Part shown: positions 1 to 8,811 of the stretch, piece after piece
How the letters are laid out: each line of letters begins with the position of its first letter
How positions within the stretch are numbered: position 1 is the first letter of the stretch
Assembly: GCF_011682175.1 (NCBI RefSeq)
Contig: NZ_WHJG01000013.1
Location: forward strand, 1 to 64,000
Direction: 5' to 3'
Source of the DNA: Massilia frigida
GTDB lineage: Bacteria > Pseudomonadota > Gammaproteobacteria > Burkholderiales > Burkholderiaceae_D
Length of the DNA stretch: 64,000 nt
Program-made: the position numbers and the translations under genes
Notes under the pieces: model-generated
Seen by the model: the letters and a program-made list of their open reading frames with translations, nothing else
The model's database searches: none
Told to the model about the DNA's origin: nothing

Positions 1-90
1 CCGACACCGACACCGACACCGACACCAACGCCGACACCAACGCCAACACCGACGCCAACGCCGACACCAACCCCGACGCCCACGCCGGTG
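1..90 (+). repeat. Pro-Thr coding microsatellite (linker)
   Basis: A degenerate 6-bp repeat (ccgaca/ccaacg/ccgacg) gives about 15 consecutive Pro-Thr dipeptides in the frame of the downstream DUF1800 protein. It runs into the left window edge, so its full length is not visible. It probably joins an N-terminal anchor or signal to the DUF1800 domain. Such tracts vary in length by slippage. Confidence 0.9.
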
Positions 91-1620
91 GAAAAAATCG
101 GCGTCGCTGAAGCATCGCGCTTCCTGGCGCAGGCGTCGATGGGTGCCACGCGCGAGCACATCGCGCGGGTGCAGCAGCTCGGCTACGCCGGCTGGATCAA
201 CGAACAGATGGCCATGCCGCGCTCGCAGTCGCGTTGGGATTACCTGGTCTCCAAGAAGTTGAACACCGTCGAATTCAAGAACACCGAAGCCGGCCACGAT
301 GCGGCGTTCTGGCGCAAGATGGTATTCTCACCTGATACCCTGCGCCAGCGCGTCACCCTGGCGCTGTCCGAAATCCTGGTCGCTTCCCTGAGCGGTTTCA
401 ACGCAAGCTGGAGTAATTTTTCCAGCGCCGCCCACATGGACTTGCTGGAAGCCCACGCCTTCGGCAACTACCGCACCTTGCTCCAGCAGGTATCGCTGAG
501 CGCACCGATGGGCGAGTATCTGACCTATCGCGGCAACGTCAAGGTCAACCCCACCACCGGCGCCCTGCCCGATGAAAACTATGCGCGCGAAGTCATGCAG
601 TTGTTCACCATCGGCCTGGTCCAGCTGAACAACGACGGCACGCCCAAGCTCAGCGGTGGCTTGCAGCAGGAAACCTATACTCTGGACGATATCACCGGCC
701 TGGCCCGCGTATTCACGGGCTGGAACTACGACATGGCCGGCGCCGACAACAATACGCCGGAATACAAGCGCCGCCCGATGAGCCTGACGGCCAGCCGGCA
801 TGACACGAGCGCCAAAAACTTCCTGGGAAGCAGCATCGCCGCCGGCGTCGACGGCCTGACCAGCCTGACGCGCGCGCTCGACACCATCTTCGGCCATCCG
901 AACGTGGCCCCATTCATCGGCAAGCAATTGATCCAGCGCCTGGTGTGCAGCAATCCCTCGCCCGCCTACGTGGCCAGGGTCAGCGCCGTGTTCAACAGCG
1001 ACAATAACGGCGTCAAGGGCAACCTGGCCAAGGTCGTGTCCGCCATCCTGCTGGATACCGAAGCGCGCAGCGCCAGCCGCCTGACCGACCCCAACTTCGG
1101 CAAGCTGCGCGAACCGGTGCTGCGCTTCACGGCGTGGGCGCGCGCGTTCAAGGCCAACTCGCCGACCGACGCCTGGGCGATCGGCAACACATCCGACCCC
1201 GGCACCCGCCTGGGCCAGAGTCCCGGCCGCTCGGGGACGGTATTCAATTTCTTCCGTCCGGGCTACGTGCCGCCCAACAGCGCCATCGCCGCTGCGCGCA
1301 TGGTCGCTCCGGAGTTTCAGATCACCAATGAATCGACCGTGGTCGGCTATATCAACTATATGCAGACGGTGGTCAGCAAAGGCGTGGCCGACGTCAAGGC
1401 CGACTACAGCGCCCTGCTGCCGATGGCCGATGTCGCGGACAAGCTCGTGGCCGAGCTGAACCTGGTGCTGGTGGCGGGCCAGCTGGCGCCGGCGACGGTC
1501 AACCTGATCAAGGGCGGGATCGACTCCATGCCCAAAGGAACCGACCCCGCCCGCCTGAACCGCATTTACGCCGCCCTGGTACTGGTGCTGGCATCCCCCG
1601 AATTCATCGTCCAGAAATAG
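1..1620 (+). CDS. DUF1800 family protein, 5' end outside the window
   Basis: The reading frame is open from base 1, so the true start lies upstream. A GTG at 88 is only an internal codon. The first 29 codons encode alternating Pro-Thr, a flexible linker typical of secreted or surface proteins. The following roughly 510 residues match the DUF1800 family: an early SRFLAQASMGAT stretch, the NYAREVMQLFTIGL segment that is the family hallmark, RVFTGWNYD, and a C-terminal LASPEFIVQK. The biochemical function is unknown. The gene sits 8 bp upstream of a DUF1501 gene; this pairing recurs in many bacteria and suggests the two products act together outside the cytoplasm. The family call is firm; export is inferred from the linker and from the Tat signal on its partner. 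Confidence 0.88.
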   Translation, partial: PTPTPTPTPTPTPTPTPTPTPTPTPTPTPVEKIGVAEASRFLAQASMGATREHIARVQQLGYAGWINEQMAMPRSQSRWDYLVSKKLNTVEFKNTEAGHDAAFWRKMVFSPDTLRQRVTLALSEILVASLSGFNASWSNFSSAAHMDLLEAHAFGNYRTLLQQVSLSAPMGEYLTYRGNVKVNPTTGALPDENYAREVMQLFTIGLVQLNNDGTPKLSGGLQQETYTLDDITGLARVFTGWNYDMAGADNNTPEYKRRPMSLTASRHDTSAKNFLGSSIAAGVDGLTSLTRALDTIFGHPNVAPFIGKQLIQRLVCSNPSPAYVARVSAVFNSDNNGVKGNLAKVVSAILLDTEARSASRLTDPNFGKLREPVLRFTAWARAFKANSPTDAWAIGNTSDPGTRLGQSPGRSGTVFNFFRPGYVPPNSAIAAARMVAPEFQITNESTVVGYINYMQTVVSKGVADVKADYSALLPMADVADKLVAELNLVLVAGQLAPATVNLIKGGIDSMPKGTDPARLNRIYAALVLVLASPEFIVQK

Positions 1621-1628
1621 GAGCAGCC

Positions 1629-3029
1629 ATGCAAAATAAAAATGGAACCAATGCATCGCGCCGCGCCTTCTTACAACGCGCGTCGGCCCTGTCGGTCGCC
1701 GGCGTCGCCGCGCCGTGGGCCATCAACGTCGCCGCCATGGCCGAGGCGAGTGCCGCCACGGCCACCGACTACAAGGCGCTGGTCTGCGTGTTTCTGTACG
1801 GCGGCAACGACTATGCCAATACCGTCACGCCCTACGATCCCGACAGCTACGCGAAATACCAGTCATTCCGTCCCAGCTTCGCGCACAGCCGCACCGCGCT
1901 GGCCGCGACCGTGCTGAACCCGACCGTGGTGCCACAGGACTCGGCCGGCTTCGCGCACCAGTACGCGCTCGCTCCCACGCTGGCGCCACTGGTGCCGCTG
2001 TTTAACGACGGAAAACTGGCCGTGATGCTGAACGTGGGCAATCTGGTACAGCCCACCACCAAGCTCCAGTTCGTCAACAAGTCCGTCCGCTTGCCGCCCA
2101 AACTGTTTTCGCACAACGACCAGCAATCGGTGTTCCAGTCGTCGTCGCCGGAAGGCGCCACCTCCGGCTGGGGCGGACGTATCGGCGACCTGTTCCAGGC
2201 GAGCAATACGAATTCGACCTTTACCTGCATCAATGTGTCGAGCAATGCGGTATTCTTGTCGGGCAATACGGCGGTGCAATACCAGGTATCGACCAGTGGC
2301 TCGGTGCCGCTGGCGGGACTCAAGAATCCGCTGTTCGGTTCGACAACATCCTCGGCGGCGCTGCGCACGCTGATGACCCAGCAGCGCAGCCACGTGCTGG
2401 AAGACGAATACAACCGCATCGGCAGGCGCTCGATCGAAGCCAATGAAGTGCTGACCGGGGCCCTGAGCTCGACGCCGGCGCCGAAAACGGCGTTCCCGGC
2501 CGCCAACAACCTGGGCGACCAGCTGAAACTGGTCGCGCGCATGATCGCCGCCGGTCCGACCCTGGGTGCGAAACGGCAAGTGTTTTTCGTCTCCATGGGC
2601 GGCTTCGACACGCACGATGGCATGCTGACCAATCACCCGGCGCTGATGACCAAGCTGGGCGACGCGATGGCAGCGTTTTACGCGGCGACAGTGGAATTGG
2701 GCGTGGCGGAGAAAGTGACGACGTTCACCGCCTCCGACTTCGGCCGCACGATGGCGGGCAATGCCGACGGATCGGATCATGGCTGGGGCAGCATGCACTT
2801 CGTGATGGGTGGCGCGGTCAAGGGCAAGCGCTTTTACGGCACCGCGCCGGTGGTGGCCAATGGCGGACCGGACGATGTCGGCCAGGGACGTTTGCTGCCG
2901 ACCACCTCAGTCGACCAGTTTGCGGCCACGATGGGTGCGTGGCTGGGAGTGTCCAACAGCGAATTGCTGGCCTTGCTGCCGAATCTGGGGAATTACAACG
3001 CCAGTACGCGTAACTTAGGCTTCGTTTAA
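1629..3029 (+). CDS. DUF1501 family protein, Tat-exported
   Basis: 466 residues. The N-terminus carries a twin-arginine signal: S-R-R-A-F-L near residue 11, then a hydrophobic stretch ending around ANAAMAEA, so export of a folded protein is expected. The body fits DUF1501, a family related to sulfatase/alkaline-phosphatase folds: an early VCVFLYGGNDYANT segment, SMGGFDTH in the middle, and TASDFGRT followed by DHGWG, which resemble metal-site motifs of that superfamily. A GGAG sequence 5 nt before the ATG overlaps the end of the upstream DUF1800 gene, so the two are probably co-transcribed. Substrate unknown. Confidence 0.9.
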   Translation: MQNKNGTNASRRAFLQRASALSVAGVAAPWAINVAAMAEASAATATDYKALVCVFLYGGNDYANTVTPYDPDSYAKYQSFRPSFAHSRTALAATVLNPTVVPQDSAGFAHQYALAPTLAPLVPLFNDGKLAVMLNVGNLVQPTTKLQFVNKSVRLPPKLFSHNDQQSVFQSSSPEGATSGWGGRIGDLFQASNTNSTFTCINVSSNAVFLSGNTAVQYQVSTSGSVPLAGLKNPLFGSTTSSAALRTLMTQQRSHVLEDEYNRIGRRSIEANEVLTGALSSTPAPKTAFPAANNLGDQLKLVARMIAAGPTLGAKRQVFFVSMGGFDTHDGMLTNHPALMTKLGDAMAAFYAATVELGVAEKVTTFTASDFGRTMAGNADGSDHGWGSMHFVMGGAVKGKRFYGTAPVVANGGPDDVGQGRLLPTTSVDQFAATMGAWLGVSNSELLALLPNLGNYNASTRNLGFV

Positions 3030-3045
3030 TACGGCCAACGTAGCT

Positions 3046-3089
3046 CCGTCGTTCCCGCGCAGGGCTAGGCGCCCCCGCGGGAACGACGG
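3046..3089. terminator. Hairpin between convergent genes, REP-like
   Basis: A perfect 14-bp inverted repeat, CCGTCGTTCCCGCG at 3046-3059 and its complement at 3076-3089, with a 16-nt loop. It lies between the DUF1501 stop and the paaZ stop, and a run of T follows at 3105-3110 on the plus strand, so it can terminate DUF1501 transcription. The TTCCCGCG core recurs in hairpins near 17610 and 20850, so it may be a copy of a dispersed extragenic palindrome. Confidence 0.7.
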
Positions 3090-3116
3090 ACTTGAGGCTA
3101 AGGGTTTTTTGCCCGA

Positions 3117-5168
3117 TCACCCTTTCTTCATCACCAGCGTCAGAATGTCATAACTGGCCACCAGTTCATCATTCTGATTAGTGACCTGCACATCCCACGC
3201 CACCACGCCCTGTCCCACGCCCTTGTCGTCGGTACGGTTGCGATCGACCTTGCGCTTGCACGTCAGGCGCGCGCGGATCGTGTCGCCAATCGCCACCGGC
3301 GTGATAAACCGCAGATTATCCAGCCCGTAGTTGGCCAGCACCGGCCCCGGTGCCGGCGACACAAACAGCCCCGCCGCCGCCGACAGCACGAAGTAGCCGT
3401 GCGCGATGCGCTTGCCGAACTGCGAATCCCTGGCCGCGATCTCGTCGAAGTGCATGTAGAAATAGTCGCCCGAAATCCCGCCGAAGTTGACGATATCGGC
3501 CTCGCTCACCGTACGCCGGTGCGTGAGCAGCGAGTCGCCCATCTGCAGTTCCTCGAAATACTTGCGGAACGGGTGCAGGGCCTCCTCGCGCACGGCCGCG
3601 CCGCGCACATACTCGCCCGTGATCGCCGCCAGCATGGTCGGCGAACCCTGGACCGCCGCACGCTGCAGGAAGTGGCGCACCGCGCGGATGCCGCCCAGTT
3701 CCTCGCCACCGCCGGCGCGTCCCGGCCCGCCATGCTTCAACTGCGGCAAGGGCGAGCCGTGACCGGTCGAATCGACCGCCGCTTCACGCTCCAGCACCAG
3801 CACGCGGCCGTGCGTGGCCGCCGCCACCGGCACCGCGTGCGCCGCAATGGCCGTGTCCTTGGTCACCAGCGTACTGACCAGGCTTCCCTTGCCGCGCGCG
3901 GCCAGCGCCAGGGCTTCGTCCAGACTTGAGTACGTCATCATCGTGCTGACCGGGCCGAAGGCTTCGATATCGTGCACGGCATCGTTGTTCATGCCGTCGC
4001 GGCACAGCAGCAGCGTCGGCGAGAAGAAGGCGCCATTGGCCGCACCCTCGCCCACCGGATTGAACCCATCCTTGGCGCCGAACAAAATCTCATTGCCGCG
4101 CGCGAGCATCTCGACCCGCTCGCTGACGTCGCGGTGCTGGTCCATCGACGCCAGCGCGCCCATGCGCACCTCTTTCACCGACGGGTCGCCCACCACGATC
4201 TTGGCCAGGCGCTCGCGCAGGCGTTCGCCGACCGCTTCCACGTGCTGCCTGGGCACGATGATGCGGCGGATCGCAGTGCATTTCTGGCCGGCCTTGCCGG
4301 TCATTTCGCGCGCGACTTCCTTGACGAACAGGTCGAACTCCACATCGTCTGGCGTCACGTCCGGTCCCAGGATGGCACAGTTGAGCGAGTCCGCTTCAGC
4401 GGTGAACGGCACCGAGTGGGCGATCAGGTTCTTGTTGACGCGCAGCTTGGCGGCGGTGTCGGCCGAACCGGTGAAGGTGACGACATCGGCACCGGTCAGG
4501 CGGTCGAGCAGGTCGCCGGTGCTGCCGATGACCAGTTGCAGCGCGCCTTTCGGCAGCAGGCCGGAATCGTCCATCATGCGCACCACGGCTTCGGCCAGGT
4601 AGCTGGTGGCGGTGGCCGGCTTGCCGATGCAAGGCATCGCCGCGAGAAAACTCGGGGCGAATTTTTCGAGCAAGCCCCAGATCGGGAAGTTAAAGGCGTT
4701 GATGTGCACCGCCAGCCCGCCGCGCGGCACCAGGATGTGGGTGCCGGCGAAGCCGCCGTTCTTGCCGAGGGCGAGCGCCGGACCTTCGTGCAGCACATTG
4801 CTCGACGGGAGTTCGCGGCTGCCCATGCTGGCGTAGGCGAACAGGGTGCCGATGCCGCCTTCGATGTCGACCCAGCTGTCTGGACGGGTGGCGCCGGTCA
4901 GGTGCGAGATCGCGTACAGCTCTTCCTTGCGCTCCATCAGGTACAGCGCCAGCGCCTTGAGGCAGGCGGCGCGCTTCTGGAAGTCGAGCGACATCAGGGC
5001 CGGCACGCCGGTGCTGCGCGCGTAGGTGACTGCCTCGTCGAAGTCGATTTTTTCGGCGTGGGTGTGGTAAATCAGGCTGTTATTGAGTGCGCTGTGCAGC
5101 GGCACCGATGCTTCGGCGCCAAGCCAGCGGCCGCCGATCAGGCTTTGCAGGGTAGATATGGTTTGCAT
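3117..5168 (-). CDS. paaZ: PaaZ: oxepin-CoA hydrolase / 3-oxo-5,6-dehydrosuberyl-CoA semialdehyde dehydrogenase
   Basis: 683 residues, the usual length of bifunctional PaaZ. Residues 1 to about 520 are an aldehyde dehydrogenase domain with the general-base Glu258 (FTAEAD) and nucleophile Cys297 (GQKCTA). Residues from about 535 to the end are a MaoC-like hot-dog hydratase (FGGISGDYFYMHFDE, FGKRIAHGYF) that opens the oxepin ring. The enzyme hydrolyses oxepin-CoA and oxidises the resulting aldehyde in the cytoplasm. It is the last gene of the paa cluster, 24 nt after paaY. Because both domains are present, accumulation of the toxic semialdehyde should be avoided. Confidence 0.95.
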   Translation of the reverse strand: MQTISTLQSLIGGRWLGAEASVPLHSALNNSLIYHTHAEKIDFDEAVTYARSTGVPALMSLDFQKRAACLKALALYLMERKEELYAISHLTGATRPDSWVDIEGGIGTLFAYASMGSRELPSSNVLHEGPALALGKNGGFAGTHILVPRGGLAVHINAFNFPIWGLLEKFAPSFLAAMPCIGKPATATSYLAEAVVRMMDDSGLLPKGALQLVIGSTGDLLDRLTGADVVTFTGSADTAAKLRVNKNLIAHSVPFTAEADSLNCAILGPDVTPDDVEFDLFVKEVAREMTGKAGQKCTAIRRIIVPRQHVEAVGERLRERLAKIVVGDPSVKEVRMGALASMDQHRDVSERVEMLARGNEILFGAKDGFNPVGEGAANGAFFSPTLLLCRDGMNNDAVHDIEAFGPVSTMMTYSSLDEALALAARGKGSLVSTLVTKDTAIAAHAVPVAAATHGRVLVLEREAAVDSTGHGSPLPQLKHGGPGRAGGGEELGGIRAVRHFLQRAAVQGSPTMLAAITGEYVRGAAVREEALHPFRKYFEELQMGDSLLTHRRTVSEADIVNFGGISGDYFYMHFDEIAARDSQFGKRIAHGYFVLSAAAGLFVSPAPGPVLANYGLDNLRFITPVAIGDTIRARLTCKRKVDRNRTDDKGVGQGVVAWDVQVTNQNDELVASYDILTLVMKKG

Positions 5169-5192
5169 TGTGTCTTCTCCAAATTCTCTGTT

Positions 5193-5789
5193 TTATTCTT
5201 TAGGGGCGTGCATGCCGGGACCCAGGTCGATGCGCGCGCGGTCCGGCTCCGGTTCGGTCAATGCCTCGACTTCGCGCATCGTCTCCATGGAGCGGATCGC
5301 TAGGTCGTGGTACTGCCTGGTGCCGAAGCTTTTCCAGCTGATTTCCTGGTCCGTCAGTTCGCGCATGATACGCGCGGGCGTACCCATGACCATGCTGCGC
5401 GGCGGGATCAGCATGCCGGCCTTCACAAAACTCATCGCGGCGACGATCGATTCCTCGCCCACCACGGCGCGGTCCATCACGACGGCATTCATGCCGACCA
5501 TGGCATTGCGCTTGATGCGGCAGCCGTGCAGCACCGCGCCGTGGCCGATGTGGCCATCGGCTTCGACCACCGTGTCTTCGCCGGGAAAGCCGTGCATGAC
5601 GCAGGTATCCTGCAAGTTCGCGCCCTCTTCCAGGATCAGCCGGCCAAAGTCGCCGCGCATCGATGCCAGCGGGCCGATGTAGCAGCGCGGACCGACGATC
5701 ACGTCGCCGATCAGCACCGCGCTCGGATGCACGTAGGCGCTCGGATGAACCACCGGCGTGACGCCATTGATTGCATAGACCTTGACCAT
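5193..5789 (-). CDS. paaY: PaaY: hexapeptide-repeat thioesterase
   Basis: 198 residues from the ATG at 5789. The frame is open further upstream, but that part overlaps paaJ. The protein has left-handed beta-helix hexapeptide repeats typical of gamma-carbonic-anhydrase-like proteins ([33 protein letters not shown]) and the family C-terminal helix. In E. coli, PaaY is a thioesterase that removes dead-end CoA adducts such as 2-hydroxycyclohepta-1,4,6-triene-1-formyl-CoA. It starts 10 nt after the paaJ stop and is followed by paaZ, consistent with a detoxifying role in the ring-opening stage. Confidence 0.92.
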   Translation of the reverse strand: MVKVYAINGVTPVVHPSAYVHPSAVLIGDVIVGPRCYIGPLASMRGDFGRLILEEGANLQDTCVMHGFPGEDTVVEADGHIGHGAVLHGCRIKRNAMVGMNAVVMDRAVVGEESIVAAMSFVKAGMLIPPRSMVMGTPARIMRELTDQEISWKSFGTRQYHDLAIRSMETMREVEALTEPEPDRARIDLGPGMHAPKE

Positions 5790-5799
5790 GGCGCGCACC

Positions 5800-7014
5800 T
5801 TATACTTTTTCGATGACCAGGGCAATGCCCTGCCCGACGCCGATGCACATCGTGCACAGCGCATAGCGCCCGCCGGTGCGGTGCAGCTGGTTGACGGCCG
5901 CCAGTACCAGGCGCGCGCCCGAGGCTCCCAGCGGATGGCCGATGGCAATCGCGCCGCCGTTCGGGTTCACATGGGCGGCGGCGTCGGCCAGGCCCAGGTC
6001 GCGCGTGACCGCCAGCCCCTGCGCGGCGAAAGCTTCATTGAGTTCGATCACATCCATCTGGCCGATGGACAGGCCCGTCATCGCCAGCACCTTTTTGGTC
6101 GCCGGCGACGGCCCGAAGCCCATGATGCGCGGCGCCAGGCCGGCCATGGCCATGCCGACGATGCGCGCGCGCGGCGTCAGGCCGAAGCGTTCGGCGGCGC
6201 TGCCGGAAGCAATCAGGATGGCGCAGGCGCCGTCGTTGATGCCGGAGGCGTTACCGGCGGTGACGCTGCCGTCGGGCGTGACCACGCCTTTGAGCTTGGC
6301 CAGCATCTCGATGCTGGTGTCGGGACGCGGATGTTCGTCGGTGTCGAACACGCGCGCGTCGCCCTTTTTCTGGGGGATGGTGACGGCGACGATTTCTTCC
6401 TTGAACACGCCGGCGGCATGGGCGGCGGCCCAGCGCTGCTGGCTGCGCAGGGCAAACGCATCCTGGTCGGCACGGCTGATGTTGAATTCCTTCGCCACGT
6501 TTTCGGCCGTTTCGGGCATTGAATCGATACCGTATTGTGCTTTCATGAGCGGGTTGATGAAGCGCCAGCCCATGGTCGTGTCTTCGATCTTGGCGGCGCG
6601 CGAAAACGCGCTGTCGGCCTTGCCCATGACGAAAGGCGCGCGCGTCATGCTTTCGACGCCGCCGGCGATGATCAGGTTCGCTTCGCCGGCCTTGATGGCG
6701 CGCGCGGCAATGCCGACGGCGTCCAGGCTGGAGCCGCACAGGCGGTTGATGGTGCTCGCCGGGACCTCGGGCGGCAGCCCGGCCAGCAGCGCAGCCATGC
6801 GGGCGACATTGCGGTTGTCTTCGCCGGCCTGGTTGGCGCAGCCGAAGTACAGGTCGTCCACGGCGGTCCAGTCCACGCCCGGATTGCGCGCAATCAGGGC
6901 GGCGATCGGCAGTGCCGCCAGGTCGTCGGCGCGCACGCCGGACAAGGAACCGCCGTAGCGGCCGAACGGGGTACGGATGGCGTCGCAGATAAAGGCGTCG
7001 GTCAGTTTGCTCAC
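5800..7014 (-). CDS. paaJ: 3-oxoadipyl-CoA / 3-oxo-5,6-dehydrosuberyl-CoA thiolase
   Basis: 404 residues from a GTG at 7014 that is preceded by AAGGAG at 5-nt spacing. A TTG six codons earlier lacks such a signal. The thiolase hallmarks are present: the acyl-enzyme cysteine in [11 protein letters not shown], the histidine in [17 protein letters not shown], and the second cysteine in [10 protein letters not shown]. The N-terminal [12 protein letters not shown] is typical of the PcaF/PaaJ branch. It cleaves C8 and C6 beta-keto acyl-CoAs to acetyl-CoA and, finally, succinyl-CoA. Its place between paaK and paaY supports the PaaJ role; it could also serve protocatechuate breakdown as PcaF. Confidence 0.93.
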   Translation of the reverse strand: MSKLTDAFICDAIRTPFGRYGGSLSGVRADDLAALPIAALIARNPGVDWTAVDDLYFGCANQAGEDNRNVARMAALLAGLPPEVPASTINRLCGSSLDAVGIAARAIKAGEANLIIAGGVESMTRAPFVMGKADSAFSRAAKIEDTTMGWRFINPLMKAQYGIDSMPETAENVAKEFNISRADQDAFALRSQQRWAAAHAAGVFKEEIVAVTIPQKKGDARVFDTDEHPRPDTSIEMLAKLKGVVTPDGSVTAGNASGINDGACAILIASGSAAERFGLTPRARIVGMAMAGLAPRIMGFGPSPATKKVLAMTGLSIGQMDVIELNEAFAAQGLAVTRDLGLADAAAHVNPNGGAIAIGHPLGASGARLVLAAVNQLHRTGGRYALCTMCIGVGQGIALVIEKV

Positions 7015-7028
7015 AGGTGCTCCTTGGT

Positions 7029-8360
7029 TCAATTCGATGATTTCGGGCGCTGGTCGATCACGCGCCGGGCCTTGCCGGTCAGGGTGCGCTCGATGCCGTT
7101 GGCTGGCAGCAGGTTCACCCGCGTGGTCACGCCCACATAGGTCTTGATGCGGTGTTCAAGCTCGCGCGCCAGGGCCGCCACGGCGTCCTGCGACTCGGCG
7201 GGGTTCGCTGGCAAGTCGCGCAGTTCGGCCACCACATCGAGCTTGTCCAGATGGCCATCGCGCGAGACCAGCAGCTGGTAGTGCGGTGCCAGAAGCGGCA
7301 TCTGGAGGATCAGTTCTTCGATCTGGCTGGGGAATACGTTCACCCCGCGGATGATCAGCATATCGTCCGAGCGGCCGGTAATCTTGCCCATGCGGCGCAT
7401 CGCGCGCGAGGTCGGCGGCAGCAGGCGCGTCAGGTCGCGCGTGCGGTAACGGATGATCGGCAGCGCTTCCTTGGTGAGCGAGGTGAATACCAACTCACCC
7501 TCGGAGCCGTCGGGCAGCACTTCGCCGCTGTCCGGATCGATCACCTCGGGGTAGAAATGGTCTTCCCAGATCACCGGACCGTCCTTGCTCTCGATGCATT
7601 CGCTGGCCACGCCCGGCCCCATCACTTCGGACAGGCCGTAGATGTCGACCGCGTCGATGCCGGCGCGCCGTTCGATTTCACCGCGCATGGCATCGGTCCA
7701 CGGCTCGGCACCGAAAATGCCGACCTTCAGCGACGACGCCGCCGGATCGAGCCCCTGGCGCGTGAATTCCTCGATGATGTTCAACATGTACGACGGCGTG
7801 ACCATGATGATCTCGGGCTTGAAGTCGCAGATCAGCTGCACCTGCTTTTCGGTCTGCCCGACCGACATCGGGATCACGGTGCAGCCCAGCCGCTCGGCGC
7901 CGTAATGCGCGCCCAGCCCGCCGGTGAACAGGCCGTAGCCGTACGAGACGTGCACCATGTCGCCGGCACGCCCGCCGGCGGCGCGGATCGAGCGCGCCAC
8001 CACGTTGGCCCAGGTGTCGATATCCTTTTGCGTGTAGCCCACCACGGTCGCCTTGCCGGTGGTGCCGGACGAGGCGTGGATGCGCACCACCTTCTCGCGC
8101 GGGACCGCGAACAGGCCGAAGGGATAATTGTCGCGCAGGGTTTTCTTGTCGGTGAAGGGGAATTTGGCCAGGTCCGCCAGGGTGCGCAAGTCGTCCGGAT
8201 GCACGCCGGCGGCGTCGAACGCGGCGCGGTAGTGCGGCACGTTGTCGTAGGCGTGCCTGAGCGACCATTTCATGCGTTCGAGCTGCAACGCTTGCAGTTC
8301 GTCGCGGCTGGCGCGTTCGATTGCTTCGAGCTCGCCGGGAGCGGGCGTGCGCTGGACCAT
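7029..8360 (-). CDS. paaK: PaaK: phenylacetate-CoA ligase
   Basis: 443 residues from the ATG at 8360, with AAGGAG 6 nt upstream overlapping the paaI stop. This is an adenylate-forming enzyme of the PaaK type: the phosphate-binding loop HASSGTTGKATVVGYT, the IYGLSEVMGPGVA motif, and YRTRDLT followed by RSDDMLIIRGVNVFPSQIE near the C-terminal domain. It activates phenylacetate to phenylacetyl-CoA with ATP, the committing step. Phenylacetyl-CoA is the usual inducer that releases PaaX, so PaaK also generates the pathway's signal. Confidence 0.96.
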   Translation of the reverse strand: MVQRTPAPGELEAIERASRDELQALQLERMKWSLRHAYDNVPHYRAAFDAAGVHPDDLRTLADLAKFPFTDKKTLRDNYPFGLFAVPREKVVRIHASSGTTGKATVVGYTQKDIDTWANVVARSIRAAGGRAGDMVHVSYGYGLFTGGLGAHYGAERLGCTVIPMSVGQTEKQVQLICDFKPEIIMVTPSYMLNIIEEFTRQGLDPAASSLKVGIFGAEPWTDAMRGEIERRAGIDAVDIYGLSEVMGPGVASECIESKDGPVIWEDHFYPEVIDPDSGEVLPDGSEGELVFTSLTKEALPIIRYRTRDLTRLLPPTSRAMRRMGKITGRSDDMLIIRGVNVFPSQIEELILQMPLLAPHYQLLVSRDGHLDKLDVVAELRDLPANPAESQDAVAALARELEHRIKTYVGVTTRVNLLPANGIERTLTGKARRVIDQRPKSSN

Positions 8361-8370
8361 GGTGTTCTCC

Positions 8371-8808
8371 TTATTGCGCCAGTTCGGCCACGTTGCCGGC
8401 CACCCGATGCGATTTGCCACGCAACAGGGCGACCTTGCGGCCATCCTGGTTGGTGACCGTGACGTCGTAGACGCCGGTTTTCCCGGCCAATGCCTGTTCG
8501 GTGGCTTCGGCCGTCAACAGGTCGCCTTCGCGCCCCGGAGCCAGGTAATCGATGGTGCAGCCCGCGCCCACGGTGTTCAGGTTGTGCGAATTGCAGGCGA
8601 AGGCAAAGGCGCTGTCGGCCAGCATGAAGATGTAGCCGCCGTGGCAGGTCTGGTGGCCATTGAGCATATCGACGCGTACCGGCATCGTCATGCGCGCGTA
8701 GCCGGGACGGATTTCTGCGAGCAGCATGCCGAGCGCCTGGCTGGCGGGATCGCGCTCGAACATGGTTTTACCGGCCAGTTCGGCCAGCGCCTGAAGATCG
8801 TTATGCAT
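8371..8808 (-). CDS. paaI: PaaI: hydroxyphenylacetyl-CoA thioesterase
   Basis: 145 residues, a hot-dog fold thioesterase of the PaaI type. The diagnostic segment is HQTCHGGYIFMLADSAFAFACN around residues 53-74, which carries the catalytic Asp and the HGG loop. PaaI hydrolyses phenylacetyl-CoA derivatives that cannot proceed and so recovers CoA. It lies 3 nt after paaH and 10 nt before paaK. Confidence 0.93.
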   Translation of the reverse strand: MHNDLQALAELAGKTMFERDPASQALGMLLAEIRPGYARMTMPVRVDMLNGHQTCHGGYIFMLADSAFAFACNSHNLNTVGAGCTIDYLAPGREGDLLTAEATEQALAGKTGVYDVTVTNQDGRKVALLRGKSHRVAGNVAELAQ

Positions 8809-8811
8809 GGG

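Noticed and set aside
328-1656. Long minus-strand open frame of 442 codons opposite the DUF1800 gene
   Set aside because: It is a His/Gln/Gly-rich translation typical of the complement of high-GC coding DNA. The plus-strand DUF1800 frame has clear family motifs.
3972-5303. 443-codon plus-strand frame opposite paaZ
   Set aside because: The paaZ frame carries catalytic residues and domain motifs; this frame has only compositional bias.
5790-5948. N-terminal extension of PaaY upstream of 5789
   Set aside because: The extra codons overlap paaJ and look non-homologous. The protein beginning at 5789 has the normal PaaY length.
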